A DNA stretch of 64,000 nt from Hyaloperonospora brassicae (lineage: Eukaryota; Oomycota; Peronosporomycetes; Peronosporales; Peronosporaceae): assembly GCA_947650285.1 (NCBI GenBank), contig CANTFL010001401.1:186001-250000 (forward strand). The letters are read 5' to 3'. A program made the position numbers and the translations under genes. The notes below the pieces were generated by a model. The model saw only the letters and a program-made list of their open reading frames with translations, was not told the origin of the DNA and made no database searches. Positions 35,740 through 47,800 of the stretch are shown here, piece after piece. The stretch's first letter is position 1. Each line of letters starts with the position of its first letter.

Positions 35740-36423
35740 TCTTGAAGAGACTCTCGCCTTGTGTGCTATGCCGCAACATCTAGTTGCGTACGGCAGACTC
35801 CCACGGCACTTGCTGGACGCCGCAACCCACGGCACCTGCCTCCTTCAGCGACACGTACCGTTAAAGTATAGACGTTTCGGCCGTCGCACCGTGACGTGTG
35901 TGGATCGTAGATCTTTGCAGGAAACTTTCGCTATAACGTTAGCGCCTCTTCCGACTGCAACGTTCTACTTGGCGGGCGCGATGTGCGAGAATCTGGTTTA
36001 GCAAAGTTTCAGTGACACCGAGCGCTTGTGAAGTGCAGGCCTCCTTCTTCCTTACATGGCGGAGCGAATCGCGGGGACCCCACCGCGGTGTCTACGTGTC
36101 TCGATCGTGGAAGACGGTTTTGCACACAAGCTAGCTGAAGTGGTCAGCTGCAAATATTCGCTTCCCGCTCCACCGCAGGCTCTCACACTCCTCAACTCGT
36201 GTCTGCTGAGCACGCGATTGAGTCAGAAATGATTTCGCGCTGCCGATAACGATTCCGGCGGGTGTTCTTCGCAGCGTGCGACCGGATCGTTCGTGTATTG
36301 TTTGTGCTCGTAGAGACGTATTTGCTTCATGTCAGACAGCTGCATTGCATGTGAAGCGGTCTTCCAACGCAAGTTGTAGGCACGTTTTTCAAGCGCAAGA
36401 TGTTTCGATTTGAGTGAATACTG

Positions 36424-38682
36424 TTAGCAAACAGCAACTTATAATTGAAGACAACTGGCGATAAAGAGGGTATGGGAGGCTGTGGGATTACAAGATGCGG
36501 GGCGTCGTGTCCTTTATTTTGTCAAACAGGAGTTAGTAACTATTATTTTTGTGAAGAGAATCTTCGTATGTTGTTAAACTGGATATACTGTGGCTTTGCA
36601 TATGTAACGGTAGCCCCTGAACTGTCGTCGCGACCTCTTACAAGTACTTCGTGGCATCTTGGTTTTAGTTGGTACAGATGATTTTCCCGCTGGACTGCAG
36701 TTCAGCACGCTCGGGGCTGCTGAGCCCAGACACGACACCTTGAGATAAACTGTAGTGTGTCAGGCTGTACTGTTACGCCGTCACGAAGTCATAACAATAA
36801 GCTTGATTCAACGACTTGAATCAGCGCGGCGAATGCGTTCGTGTTGCTGACTGCTGAGACTTTAAAATTTGAGAGAGTGCGGTGCAGCAACAATCACATC
36901 TACGAAGTTGCATGTCTTCCACAAATCCATCGAGTCTACAGAATACGTGCTGCAAATTGACCACCATGTCCGTATCCGTATCGCATCGCACATATGTGTC
37001 CTCAAGGGCGGCAGCGCGATGCTGCATCTAGACTAATTGTCTACTTTGCAGTCGTTGCAAACGCTCGTTGATCATTATCTGTCCTCCATGTTCGGATGTC
37101 TGACTGCATTGCATCGCTGATTTACAGCGTGTTTCATTTAAATTCGTATTCGACAGTGTTGACGACATAGATCAAGTATAATTTGTGGCATGAAAGGTGT
37201 CAATACTTTATAGTTCTGAAAATGTCCCGAAGATATGCACATATATCGTCGATTGTTTGCGTTGTTCCTAACCTATTGTCAGCAACTTCTGGCGATCGTC
37301 GCGGCATCAGATTCTAGTGCATGCACTGAGAAGATATGCATTAATTTTTCACGGTGCATGTGCAAGAGGACGCTTGCACAAACAGGGGGACATTCCTATG
37401 TATGGTGGCGTTTAGCACACTGACATTTTCGCCACCGTAGGCAAAATAGCAAACGAATGGGCAGTAGCACATGTTGTATGTCGATATCGCGTCCAGGCAA
37501 TATGGAGGCGCAAGTCAAGTTGATACGTTCTTCGAAAGAATGCCTGCTTCTCTGTCCTTCATTTTATCTAATAATAACCTCACTGTTAAATGGATTTCAG
37601 GTAGATGGTTCGAGAAAGTGACGTCATTCGGTAGACATACCATTTCCGTGTCAGCCTTGTAGAGCATTTGAGTTCTCTCTTGTCACCTTTTAACGCCTTC
37701 AACCAATCAGAGTCTTCGAATGGAGCAGCGCGTGGTCATCGCATCACACTTTATACATACTATACATGAAGCGCTTCACAGATTGTTAGATACTCAAAAG
37801 CCGTGCTGATAGCTTGCGGTTCTCGTATGGTGACCTACATCTACAGCATTTCATAACTTTTCACTAATATATGGGCGAAGTTAGATTTGTATATTATATA
37901 CATGAGCCAACGTTGTTCGATACTAGAGGCTCAAGGCACCAAGCTCATTCATGTAAATCCGACTGGAGCCGTGCGACATTGTCCGCTTATCTGTGCCAGT
38001 CGATATCATCCGTGCCCCAGTGCGTAGTAGTCTAAAACGTGATTGGATTGGCGAGTGTTAGACAAAGAGACTCAACCGACCTATGAAGAAGGCAAAGACT
38101 GAAAACACCTAAGTCTTATTGAGCCGTGCTCCGATGTTTACCAAATCTGCGAATGGCATTATTGTTCTTGTCCTGCGAGATAAGATTGGAAATTATCCGT
38201 GACATTCTATAAGGACCGGTACGTGTTCTTACAATGAGTTTTACAAGTAGCTTTACGTAAAGCGCAAGCTTGTTTGATTGACGTGATTAGCTCGCCATCA
38301 CAGCCCATGCGCGCACACATCTTAGATGCAAAGCTTGAAACTTAAGCATCTCTGCTACGACCATTTGTCAGGTGTATGTTCAAATTGTCCCTCATCTTAA
38401 TTATGGGCGATGCTCTAATGTGACGAGCTGCCTTTACACAATTAATTAGTATGTGGGGGTTCGAGAGCCACGAACCTATACATAAGCTATTTTATCATGA
38501 CTAAACTAACATTTACAGTCTACGCTTCACCTTCGTTAGACACGGAATCGTAACTGTTTGCCGGTGATCGTTTGCACCATGTAGTTACGTATGCACACGT
38601 CGAAGTCATGTTGCTGGTCACTGATGTGTTGCTGCATGGACTGCTCCCCAAACAAACGATAACCTGGGCAGCAAGTTTCTTA
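36424..38682. other. Single-copy centre of the palindrome
   Basis: This 2259-bp stretch separates the inverted inner arms. It contains only short frames (78 codons at 36445-36681; 68 at 36821-37027 minus) without domains. No origin-like or transposon terminus is obvious. It keeps the two arms from forming a tight hairpin. Confidence 0.7.
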
Positions 38683-39369
38683 CAGTATTCACTCAAATCG
38701 AAACATCTTGCGCTTGAAAAACGTGGCCTACAACTTGCGTTGGAAGACCGCTTCACATGCAATGCAGCTGTCTGACATGAAGCAAATACGTCTCTACGAG
38801 CACAAACAATACACGAACGATCCGGTTGCACGCTGCGAAGAACACCCGCCGGAATCGTTATCGGCAGCGCGAAATCATTTCTGACTCAATCGCGTGCTCA
38901 GCAGACACGAGTTGAGGAGTGTGAGAGCCTGCGGTGGAGCGGGAAGCGAATATTTGCAGCTGACCACTTCAGCTAGCTTGTGTGCAAAACCGTCTTCCAC
39001 GATCGAGACACGTAGACACCGCGGTGGGGTCCCCGCGATTCGCTCCGCCATGTAAGGAAGAAGGAGGCCTGCACTTCACAAGCGCTCGGTGTCACTGAAA
39101 CTTTGCTAAACCAGATTCTCGCACATCGCGCCCGCCAAGTAGAACGTTGCAGTCGGAAGAGGCGCTAACGTTATAGCGAAAGTTTCCTGCAAAGATCTAC
39201 GATCCACACACGTCACGGTGCGACGGCCGAAACGTCTATACTTTAACGGTACGTGTCGCTGAAGGAGGCAGGTGCCGTGGGTTGCGGCGTCCAGTAAGTG
39301 CCGTGGGAGTCTGCCGTACGCAACTAGATGTTGCGGCATAGCACACAAGGCGAGAGTCTCTTCAAGACT

Positions 39370-39444
39370 GTTCTGGTTGCCATTCTTTCTGGTTGCCATT
39401 CTTTCTGGTTGCCATTCTTTCTGGTTGCCATTCTTTCTGGTTGC
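39370..39444 (-). repeat. 16-bp tandem repeat, four full units (inner arm B)
   Basis: Written on the plus strand the unit reads TTGCCATTCTTTCTGG. There are four units here and five in arm A, a slippage difference between otherwise near-identical arms. Confidence 0.95.
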
Positions 39445-40131
39445 GTGCTTTCTAGTCGACTAGCGAGCGGAAGGCGAAAAGTCGAGTCGCTTGCCAAGCG
39501 CGAGCCGACACACCACATGGCCCGGCGTCTCCCGCCAGTGGCAGCGATGGGTTTTTTTCTGCACGCACACGCTCTGTCCTGCCTGCCTGCCTGCATCACA
39601 AGGGCGGCGACGACAGCGAGTGCGGACCGGTCGCGCTGTTACGGCAGCAGCAGCAGCAGTTACAAACCGACCGTGTGGCCAGTTCCGTTTTCGGCGTGTC
39701 TGTCTTGCAGTCGCGAGGGCCGTACGCTCGCCCAGTGCTCCTGATGGCTGCTCGGGCCGTCGCGCGTCGCAGCGGGCGCGGCCAGAGGCGGGACGAAACG
39801 TCAGCGATCTTTGACGGTGGACGGCGCTCTGCCGTCAAGGGGTCAAGTCCCGCGTGACAGGGCTCATTTATCGCCAGTGGCGGTGTTCAGAGGCGGTACA
39901 GCCCACCCGAGCGGCCAAGGCCCGCGGGCGTCGCGTCTGCAGACTAAGACGCGGCCACGCGACAGGCGATGGCGAGGGAAAAGTATCCAATAGACCGCTT
40001 GGCGTCAGTCGCGCGCGCGTTGCTGCAGTACGCCCTCCTGCGGGCGTCGCGCGTCCGGAACGCGCTCTGACCTTTGGCCGCTCGTGGCCCGCGACAGCAA
40101 AAGCCGATACACGTGTGTCGGTCGGAACAAG

Positions 40132-40138
40132 TCATTCG
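40132..40138 (+). promoter_or_regulatory. Initiator-like element upstream of RWP-RK copy B
   Basis: TCATTCG lies 142 bp before the ATG at 40280, the counterpart of the site at 34953-34959. Tentative because the motif is short. Confidence 0.4.
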
Positions 40139-40279
40139 CCGACTTGCCGTCTACTACGAACGCAACGCCGCGAACGCCGTCTGACTGTCTGACTATCTAC
40201 CTGACTGTCCGTCCGTCCGTCCATCCTTCTTCCGTCCGCCACGTCTCCCCACGTCTCTCCATCTACACACCGCCTCGCA

Positions 40280-40933
40280 ATGATGAGCAGTATGCCCCTC
40301 TCAGCCTGCAGCACGTTCAGCGTCGCACATCCGCTGCACTGCGGTCGCGCGACGTCGTTCCGCCAGCTGCCGACCGTCAACACGTTCCTCGCGTCGCCCG
40401 CGCTGTCGCCGCTGCAGTTGGCCTCGCCGACGATGGCGCCGGCCAAGACGCACGCCCCGCCCGGCGCCAGTCCCAACAAGAAGATCCGCAAGAGCCGCGT
40501 CGTCTTTGACTTCACCACGGAAGAGATGGCGCAGTACTTTCACATGTCGCAACGCGAAGCCGCCCAGCAGCTCGGCGTTGCCACAGTCACCATCAAGCGC
40601 AACTGCCGACGCCTCGGCATCGTTTGGCCCTACCGCCTCATGAAGTCCAAGAAACACGCCATCAACTGGTCGGCCGTCTCGCGCGAAGACGCCCAGCGCA
40701 TCCGCCAGGAGCGGGCGCTGGAGCAAGCCAAAGCCGGTCGCTCGCCTTCGGGCCGCAGTCGCTCCCCGTCAGTCTCTAGTTCAACGACCGCTTCCGAAGA
40801 TGAGACCGCCGTCACGGTCCGAACGACTACGCAGAGCAGTGGCAGCTGTTGCAAGGGCTCTGCTATTGCGCTCACAGAAGCCGGTCGCGTCTTTGCACGG
40901 CTGCCGCGGGACTGCATGGCCGCCTTCGAGTAG
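40280..40933 (+). CDS. RWP-RK domain putative transcription factor (copy B)
   Basis: This is the second copy of the 217-residue regulator, identical in protein sequence to 34158-34811 and transcribed in the opposite direction. The two copies converge outward from the palindrome centre: their 5' flanks face the central spacer and their 3' ends point away from it. The domain layout is the same: basic run at 67-73, RWP-RK domain at 76-124 with VWPYR, and a Ser/Arg-rich tail. Complete identity with intact start, stop and 5' flank suggests that both copies could be expressed, doubling the dose. Confidence 0.88.
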   Translation: MMSSMPLSACSTFSVAHPLHCGRATSFRQLPTVNTFLASPALSPLQLASPTMAPAKTHAPPGASPNKKIRKSRVVFDFTTEEMAQYFHMSQREAAQQLGVATVTIKRNCRRLGIVWPYRLMKSKKHAINWSAVSREDAQRIRQERALEQAKAGRSPSGRSRSPSVSSSTTASEDETAVTVRTTTQSSGSCCKGSAIALTEAGRVFARLPRDCMAAFE

Positions 40934-41446
40934 CGACGACAACAGCCGCTGCGTTCCCTCTATGTCCCCCCCCACTACCGCGTGCGACGTCGCTCCCTCT
41001 CGTGTACCACTACTGCCCCATCCTCTCGCTGCATGTTAGATAACTATGAATCCAATGCCACAACTACTGCCAATCGAGTCAACAGACGTTCGGCGAACGG
41101 GTCGCATTCTATCGGAACATTTGCTCTACGCGCACGCGCGGCAGATACATACGGGCGTACAGTCGAAGCCACGGTCGCCCATCGCTGCCGAGTGCAAAGA
41201 GCTCTTGTTGCGCTGCAGAGAGTTTCTCGCAGAGAGCGATAGAGCGATATAGCGATAGGGAGAGAGAGAGGCAGAGAGAGACAGAGACAGAGGTGGACAG
41301 GAGAGTTCACGGAGGGTGCAAATGAGCTGACGTGGTCGGAACAACTGACAGGCGGGCAACGCGTTGCGATCCGACACAGGTGCGAAGACAGGCGCCGTCA
41401 AGACGTCTCGGTGCACATTAGCGCAGACAGTCGCTCGCCCGACCGA

Positions 41447-42467
41447 TTGGGTCTTAGCGAAATCATTGTTCGGTATGACAAGGTGGATGAGAGTGATCTA
41501 TATGAGCGACGCACGGGCTCACTGAGAAAAAGAGGCAGCTCTGCACCCAGTGACGCCAGGCGGGCGAAACAGGATGGCCGAGACAATTGACTGCGTAACG
41601 CTGTCTCACCGTCTTCCGAATCATGTGGTGCTAGTCACGGCCGATGCGACAGTCGGATCGTAACAGCCATGGGACAGCACCGATCGACAGGCAGCGCGTA
41701 CTGGTCGCAGTTGATAAAGTTGCTGCGTTGTTCGCTCGTCGGGGAAAAAGCCGCGAAAATGCGAGTGTCCGGCTGTCTTTGCTGCGACGGGTAACTGACA
41801 GACAGACAGACAATTCTGATAGTAGCGGTGCAACACTACTGTACCACGAAGTTGTGAATCTACCAGAGACGTGCTGGTGGCGTGCGTTCATAGGGTAAAG
41901 TCCGCTTGAAGAAGCGTGGAAATAATTGTGTTTGCGTGAAGCTAACTGGACCCGCGTCATCTATCGTACACGTGCCGTTGGGCAAATTTGCTCCTGCTTG
42001 GATCGGGTGAGCACTTCAGGTTATTTGTCTCTGTCTCTTTCCTATCACAGTGCCCAAGAAGCAGCAAGTTTCAAGCTGATTGTTGCCGGTCAATGCAATA
42101 CTGCGTCAGGGATGCAAAGTACGTACGCGCACTGAACGTAACTTATTAAGGGGCTTAACGCGTCACAACAATTCCAACAGTGCGTTCATGACCAGTTGGG
42201 AATCCGATTTAAGCGATTGCAGGACTCTATTGCAATTTTGTGAAGACCGTTGCTCAGCAATTTAGTTCTTAAGATCTAGGTAATGTAAAACTTGGGAAGC
42301 TCATTATTCGATGTCCTGCGAAAACTAGGAGTGGATTTAGGTGTGATCAAGTTTAAAGTTAACACCTGGTTATCGTATCAGCTGGCGTAATAAAAAACAC
42401 GTCAGCGAACATGTTCTACCTCTTCTGTCACGCCACGAACATTATCTTTCACACAAAGCTCGTGAAC
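41447..42467. other. Single-copy link between inner arm B and outer arm B
   Basis: About 1.0 kb joins the two duplicated blocks on the B side. The corresponding gap on the A side is 18.7 kb. By eye I see no match between this stretch and the edges of 14908-33636. No convincing gene is present; the frames at 41621-41960 are short and unrecognised. Confidence 0.55.
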
Positions 42468-43089
42468 ATAAGCACAATGACCGACATACAGTGACGCACG
42501 GGTAAAGTCAAAGATGGGGTGCACACTCGTCTTACTATTCAGTCACACATTATTTTGACAAAGCAATAGGACAGGAGCCCAAGCTTTACATCAGGTGACG
42601 TTGCGAGCCGTTTATACACGTGATCACACTTCACACCTCGATCGCAAACTCTGTCACTAGGATACCTGCGAATTGCGATCAATCGATGCCCAGCAAGACA
42701 GTTCCTTTACTTCCGTCCACTACTCATGAGCCACGATGTCTTGCAAATGCTTTCGCATTGTCTAGTCCTTAGTTTGCTGCCACGCCAGTCCAACTGCTAC
42801 CACATACAACGCTGACATCTTGACCACTTGAAATGATACTTCTCCATGACGGACGATCCAGAACACGACGATACAAAGCGTGTCGAGCACAAAGTACCTT
42901 CATAGACAACGAGACAAGTCCTGCGTGGCCCAACAACGTTCACATGTGATTCCCTCCACCGACATGCCAACAATCGACGCCGTCTCGTTGACATCGTTGA
43001 TGTCGCTTCGTGTCCAAAACAGACACGATATGCGCGACACGAGCGTGCGCATCAGCTGACGCTTCGATCGCATGTCCCTCACTCTCCAT

Positions 43090-46000
43090 TCACACTCCAA
43101 TGCGTTCCATCTCTGGAATCCGCAACACACTGCGGCAAAAGAGGATCTGGGCTGCCACCTCGATATCGAGCCGCGCTCGTTTCTCACGCATCAATTGCCC
43201 GTAGTTCGTAAACGCCTCTTGAAACGGAGTCGACACGGCGCTGATGCATAGATACTTTTTCGCAAGACGCGCAAGCGAAGGGAACGACCGCCGGTAACGA
43301 CCCCACCACTCGAGAGGGTCGTGTTCAGTATCATCGGTAGCTGGCAAGGAGGGGGAATCCAAGTACTGCTGCACTTGTGCCTTGAGTTTGTCGAGCTCGG
43401 TCGCGGGCTCGTCCAACGGGAAGAACTCATGCAAAAGAGCTGCCGCCTTCTTGTTCGGAAGAGCAGCACCGGCGACGCAGACACTCGACGCACTCCCATT
43501 TCCATCCTGCTTTTTCTGCTCGTCTGTCTGGCCCTCGTCCGATGCCGGGTCCAGCTGGTCTTGACTCTGATCGGTGACGTCGTTCTTCGCACGGACTCCA
43601 AGCAGATGGTACAGCGACTCGATCAGCTGCTCCTTCTCGGGCGTCGAAAGAAACGGCAACGTCTTGAAGCGAGGATCGAGCAAACACGACAAGTACGCAG
43701 ACGATGGAGCCTGGCCGGACAAGCAGAGATCCATATTGAGCTTGCTGACAATCGTATGGCGGACCGTCGCAACAAGCGCATCCGTCACCCATGTGGCAGC
43801 ATGCGCCAAATGCTTCTTCAACGAATGCAATAACGGATACGCAAGGGACAGCCCGGCGTACACGTGCGGAGAAACGTGCACCAATCCTTCAATGCGCTCC
43901 AGCAGTCGAGCGAGTTGCTTCAGTGTCGCCCACTCCTCCGACGACAACTCGCAACACAAGAACCGAAGCTGCATGGGTCTTCGAGCCGGATTCGTATCGC
44001 TTTCGAGTCCCATTTTGTACCGCAACAGCATTGGTTCGAGCTGAACAATGCGACACATCATTTCGGTCGTGGAATTCCAGCGATCGTCGAAATCGCAGAT
44101 CACTGGCAATGCCTCACCAGTGTTGCAGCTTGACGTGGACGTCAATGGACCAGTGCGGCAGTTCAGAGTGGAGGATGCAGCACCGTCCGTGGCCGCGTAC
44201 GAGGTTTGATCTTCTTTGAGCCCGTCGAATTGGTCGCCGATCGTTGCGTTGCCACTCTCGGCGATGCTCACACTGACGCCATCCGCTGTTGCAGCAAAGG
44301 ACGCTGCATGAGTGTGAGTGGCAGAAGACGCGGAGGCCTCTTCGCCCATACTGCGCTGCAGAGCGAGAAAGATCTGGTACTCGGAAGGGTTCTGGATGAA
44401 ATACGAAACGTAGTTGCGGCACCTACGGGTGAAATCAGCGCACTCACGCAGTCCACTCGTGACCGCTCCTTCAAGCTCCTCCACAAAGCATCGCACAACG
44501 GCCAGACCTGGATACTCACTGTGGATCGCATTCGCTTCGGCATGCTCTTCTTCTGTCTGTGCCTTTTCGGCGGCCTGTAGAGTGGCCGAGTCGTCTCCTC
44601 CTGCACCGTTCGCCGTAGGTGTACGAGGACGCATCGTCAGTGCGGCCACTTTCGACGGCGGAATGTCCCACTTCTCCATGACATCTCGTAGCAGTGCGAT
44701 GGTGTTCACGCGTTCATCGAGAGGTAGCACGTACACTTCCAGCACACAGTCCCGGCGTCGGAATCCATGCGAAATCCAATGACCACTGACAGTGAGCACG
44801 TTCTGGCCGAACGCTGACGTCCAGTTGTTGAGCGACAAACTCAGCACTTCCACGTCGGCGACAACTTCTTTCAGGATCTCGCGTTGCGAGTAGTACAGAT
44901 TCGCCAGCGCGAGTTTCAACGTCTCCTCGGACGGCAGTTTCACGCCCGCGTGGCCCATGCCGTAGCTGCTGCTGCCGCCGTGTCCTGACCCAGCGCCTCC
45001 GTATCCAAAGCCATGAAGACCAGACACACCCGGCCACTCAGTCGCTCCACCCATGAGCAGCATCCCCAGCTCAGCGCTTACGTGAGAGACATCCAGTGGC
45101 TCGTACTGAGCAATGAGAAACTGCAGCAGTCGATGCGTCAACATCTTGAGACTCGCAGCGGCAGCAGCAGCAGCAGCTCCTGCGTTTCCGTACCCTCCAG
45201 CCGCGCCAAGCGCTCCGCCGCTTCCCGCACGAAGACGACGACCGCGTCCTCCCTGTCCGCCGCATCCCATCGTCGCCGCGTTTGTCGTCGTGGCTGCAGC
45301 TGCTCCCGGGAGCGCCGACGCATAGTCCACGAACCGCTGGTCCACGAGTCCCGCCGCGTCCATTCCCGCATCGTGCAGCTCAAAGCCCACGGGGAACTGC
45401 AACGCGCCACTGGCGGCGGCCGTCGCAGCGATCGACCCGAACGACGCAGCAGTGGGATCGAACTCGGCCGCGAGCGCCGCACTCAGTGGCCCCACGTCGC
45501 TCGCCAGTTTCTTGCTCGGGGCGCCTGTGCCACCGCTGCTGCTGCCGCTATTGTTGTGGTTGTTGTGGTTGTTGTGGCTGTTGTGGCTGTTGTGGCTGTA
45601 GTGATTACCTGCGCGTCGACGCGCACTGCGGAGCTCCTCAACGAGCTGATACTGTTGCAGTTGCAGTTGCTGGCGGTGTTTGCTGCTGTGGTGTGCACCA
45701 CACGAGTCGCTGCCCGTCCCCACCGGTGCCACAGGTGTCCCGTCTGCCGCCGTCACCACGAGACTCGACGTTGAAGTTGCCGCGACGGTGGTACCGCACT
45801 GGGAAACAGCTGGTGCGCCGCTTTCCGACGCGGTGATTGGCTGGCGGAGCGCGTGGCGACGACGACACGACGACGCGCCCCTCGCGTAACTGTCGTAGTC
45901 GGCGGCGCTTTTGCCCGGCGCGTACTTGTGGTGTTTCTTGCGCAGGTGGCGGTTCATTGTGCTCGTGCCGCCCGAGTAGGCGAAGCGCGTCGTCTGCGCC

Positions 46001-46242
46001 GGACAGAGCGTACAGAGGACGAATTTGCCGCTCGCGTCTTTGACGAAGTAGTCCCATATGAAACTCGGGAGGGCGAGCGCCGAGTCGGCTTTGGGGCGGC
46101 CGCTGCGCCGGCGGACAGACGTTGCGACGGCCGACGCATTGGCGACGACCGGCGGCGCGTCGTCGAGGGGCTCAGAGTGATGGTCGGGCGGTGCGACGAG
46201 GGCGGCGCTCGGTTCGAGCAGCAGCGCGTCGGCGGGGTCCAT
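43090..46242 (-). CDS. BED-type zinc finger, hAT-transposase-derived protein (copy B)
   Basis: This is a 1050-residue copy of the gene at 11142-14285, starting at the ATG at 46242. It keeps the BED finger (C77, C80, H99, H104), the altered core N-N-W-T-S, LLDPRFK and the C-terminal hAT dimerisation block. Against copy A it has three extra residues in the His/Asn repeat. In copy A numbering the substitutions are C386S, D588E, R589G, A636S, V666G, F672L, G683D and S926P. Five of the eight fall in a Ser/Ala-rich linker at 588-683; none is in the finger or the dimerisation block. That distribution suggests constraint on the DNA-binding and dimer parts in both copies. The frame is intact. Confidence 0.85.
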   Translation of the reverse strand: MDPADALLLEPSAALVAPPDHHSEPLDDAPPVVANASAVATSVRRRSGRPKADSALALPSFIWDYFVKDASGKFVLCTLCPAQTTRFAYSGGTSTMNRHLRKKHHKYAPGKSAADYDSYARGASSCRRRHALRQPITASESGAPAVSQCGTTVAATSTSSLVVTAADGTPVAPVGTGSDSCGAHHSSKHRQQLQLQQYQLVEELRSARRRAGNHYSHNSHNSHNNHNNHNNSGSSSGGTGAPSKKLASDVGPLSAALAAEFDPTAASFGSIAATAAASGALQFPVGFELHDAGMDAAGLVDQRFVDYASALPGAAAATTTNAATMGCGGQGGRGRRLRAGSGGALGAAGGYGNAGAAAAAAAASLKMLTHRLLQFLIAQYEPLDVSHVSAELGMLLMGGATEWPGVSGLHGFGYGGAGSGHGGSSSYGMGHAGVKLPSEETLKLALANLYYSQREILKEVVADVEVLSLSLNNWTSAFGQNVLTVSGHWISHGFRRRDCVLEVYVLPLDERVNTIALLRDVMEKWDIPPSKVAALTMRPRTPTANGAGGDDSATLQAAEKAQTEEEHAEANAIHSEYPGLAVVRCFVEELEGAVTSGLRECADFTRRCRNYVSYFIQNPSEYQIFLALQRSMGEEASASSATHTHAASFAATADGVSVSIAESGNATIGDQFDGLKEDQTSYAATDGAASSTLNCRTGPLTSTSSCNTGEALPVICDFDDRWNSTTEMMCRIVQLEPMLLRYKMGLESDTNPARRPMQLRFLCCELSSEEWATLKQLARLLERIEGLVHVSPHVYAGLSLAYPLLHSLKKHLAHAATWVTDALVATVRHTIVSKLNMDLCLSGQAPSSAYLSCLLDPRFKTLPFLSTPEKEQLIESLYHLLGVRAKNDVTDQSQDQLDPASDEGQTDEQKKQDGNGSASSVCVAGAALPNKKAAALLHEFFPLDEPATELDKLKAQVQQYLDSPSLPATDDTEHDPLEWWGRYRRSFPSLARLAKKYLCISAVSTPFQEAFTNYGQLMREKRARLDIEVAAQILFCRSVLRIPEMERIGV

Positions 46243-47800
46243 GGTGACCGCGTTTGCCTTGGGCACTGTATGGCGCGGCGGTTCGCCCTCCGCCAGTCAA
46301 GCGATGCGCCATCGCTCGGGCGCAGGCGCTGTTGGGGACCGCCAAAGCGTTGCGATTGGTGGAATAGGAGGCGAGACGCGGGGCGGCTAGGGGTCTGGCC
46401 GTCGTGTCTTTTCTGCTGAAATGAACACGCGTGCGAAAAAAAGCCGTGCGTCAGCATGACAGGTGCACACGCAGGTGAGACATCAAATTGAACGGTCACC
46501 ACTACTGGCTGCATGAAAAGCTGTGACACGCGAGTGCACAGTGTGAGCTGTGCGGGATGACGGAGATGGTGTTCGATCCGAGTTGCTGCTGTCATCGTAT
46601 CCACAGCTGACACTGGAATTGCCACGTACGGATGTGAGTGTGTACAGTCACTACGATCGATCGGTCCACGAGTTGCCAGCTCGTTTGGTCTGCAGCACAG
46701 CAAACAGCGCGTACAGTGACTATGTTGGATCCACATTGATGTGCGTGAGTAGTGCCGCAATGAACAACAGCGGTACGGCACACACGTAGCAATGGTCACT
46801 CGGCTTCAGTCGAGTATCACACGAATGCGTTTATGCGGTTGGCCCCGCGTTCAACAACAACAGGAGTGTATCATGTGACGAGTATCGCTTGCGCCCGCGG
46901 TCTACTACGCCGACAATAAGATTGCCAAACAGCCATATCGAGATGATCAGAGCGGCAAAGAAGGTCGCAAGTGTAAAGACGATGGGAACGAGTCAACCGG
47001 CGTTGCAACTTGAGGTTTGGCACTAGCACGCAACCCAACACCCAATGAATGGTGACTGGCTAGACGGAGACAAACCCAACACGTTTGGTGTGAATGTGAG
47101 AAAGCTGACTCATCCACCAGGTCGTAACTTGATATGCGTTTGTGTGTCGATAAGGTCGGGTGTTTTGCAAAGACATTGCTGTCTTCTGCGTTGAGCCGTA
47201 ATGGGCTACAACATCAGTCGACGCTTCGTTCAACGGTTTGGTTCTTTTCTTGCTATTCAATTTCGATGGAACGACTAAACACTCCGTCGTCTGCGCCGGC
47301 CGAGCCATACACATCGTGCGCTCGTTCGATGAGTTTGCTCGTTTGCATATCAAGTTGGATCAAACGCGGCTCTGATGTTTCAAACTGTAGTAACAACGCT
47401 GTCATGCGTCTGTGTGCTTTAGCCTATCAACCCATCGAGATCTCTTCACCAGATTCTCCTGTTTGGGGCGTTGCCGGTCTCCGTCTTGCAACTCGCATTC
47501 ACGACAGGTCCAATAACGCACTTGGTATGCACAAGGAACTTACTTGATGGCGATATGACTCCGACGAGTGTACGTACGCTGTCTGAGGCGATACTTTTGA
47601 CGCATCCACTCCGTTCCATTCCGTTTTCGCTTTATTGCGTTCGCAGCGAGCGCCAACAAACACAACGCCTTTTGTACCAACATCGTCACATGGGAACGTA
47701 TTTTAAATGATCCGATGAGTGTCATAAAAGTATACTTTGTGTCCGTTTTGGAGCAATTGGTCCTCTCGTGCCAAACTCAGTCGCGGAATAGTCCGACAAA
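46243..47800. other. Divergent intergenic region between BED-hAT and AP endonuclease (arm B)
   Basis: Counterpart of 9584-11141. It presumably contains both promoters. It includes the PX-like fragment at 47202-47375 on the plus strand. Confidence 0.5.
47202..47375 (+). pseudogene. Possible PX-domain-like gene fragment (arm B)
   Basis: Same 57-codon open stretch as in arm A, bounded by TAA at 47199 and TGA at 47373. It contains FDGTTKHSVV and SFDEFARLHIKL. It lies just upstream of, and in the same direction as, the AP endonuclease. Either an unrecognised exon or old debris. Confidence 0.25.

Larger units (their letters stand above)
33637..36423 (+). repeat. Inner arm A of the inverted duplication
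   Basis: The block is repeated in reverse at 38683-41446. It begins at TCGGTC (33637) and ends at GAGTGAATACTG (36423). It contains the RWP-RK gene plus about 1.6 kb of 5' DNA. Differences from arm B are few: one extra 16-bp repeat unit, one extra GCGAGAAACTCTCT unit near 33846-33874, and single-base changes such as 40708-type synonymous-class sites. Confidence 0.95.
38683..41446 (-). repeat. Inner arm B of the inverted duplication
   Basis: Reverse complement of 33637-36423. The pairwise coordinate sum stays near 75,090 along the whole arm, showing near collinearity with only small indels. Confidence 0.95.

Noticed and set aside
35492..36001. 169-codon frame with repeated NGNQKEWQPERMATRK
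   Set aside because: It is created by the 16-bp tandem array in GC-rich DNA, starts with no supported ATG context and has no domain.
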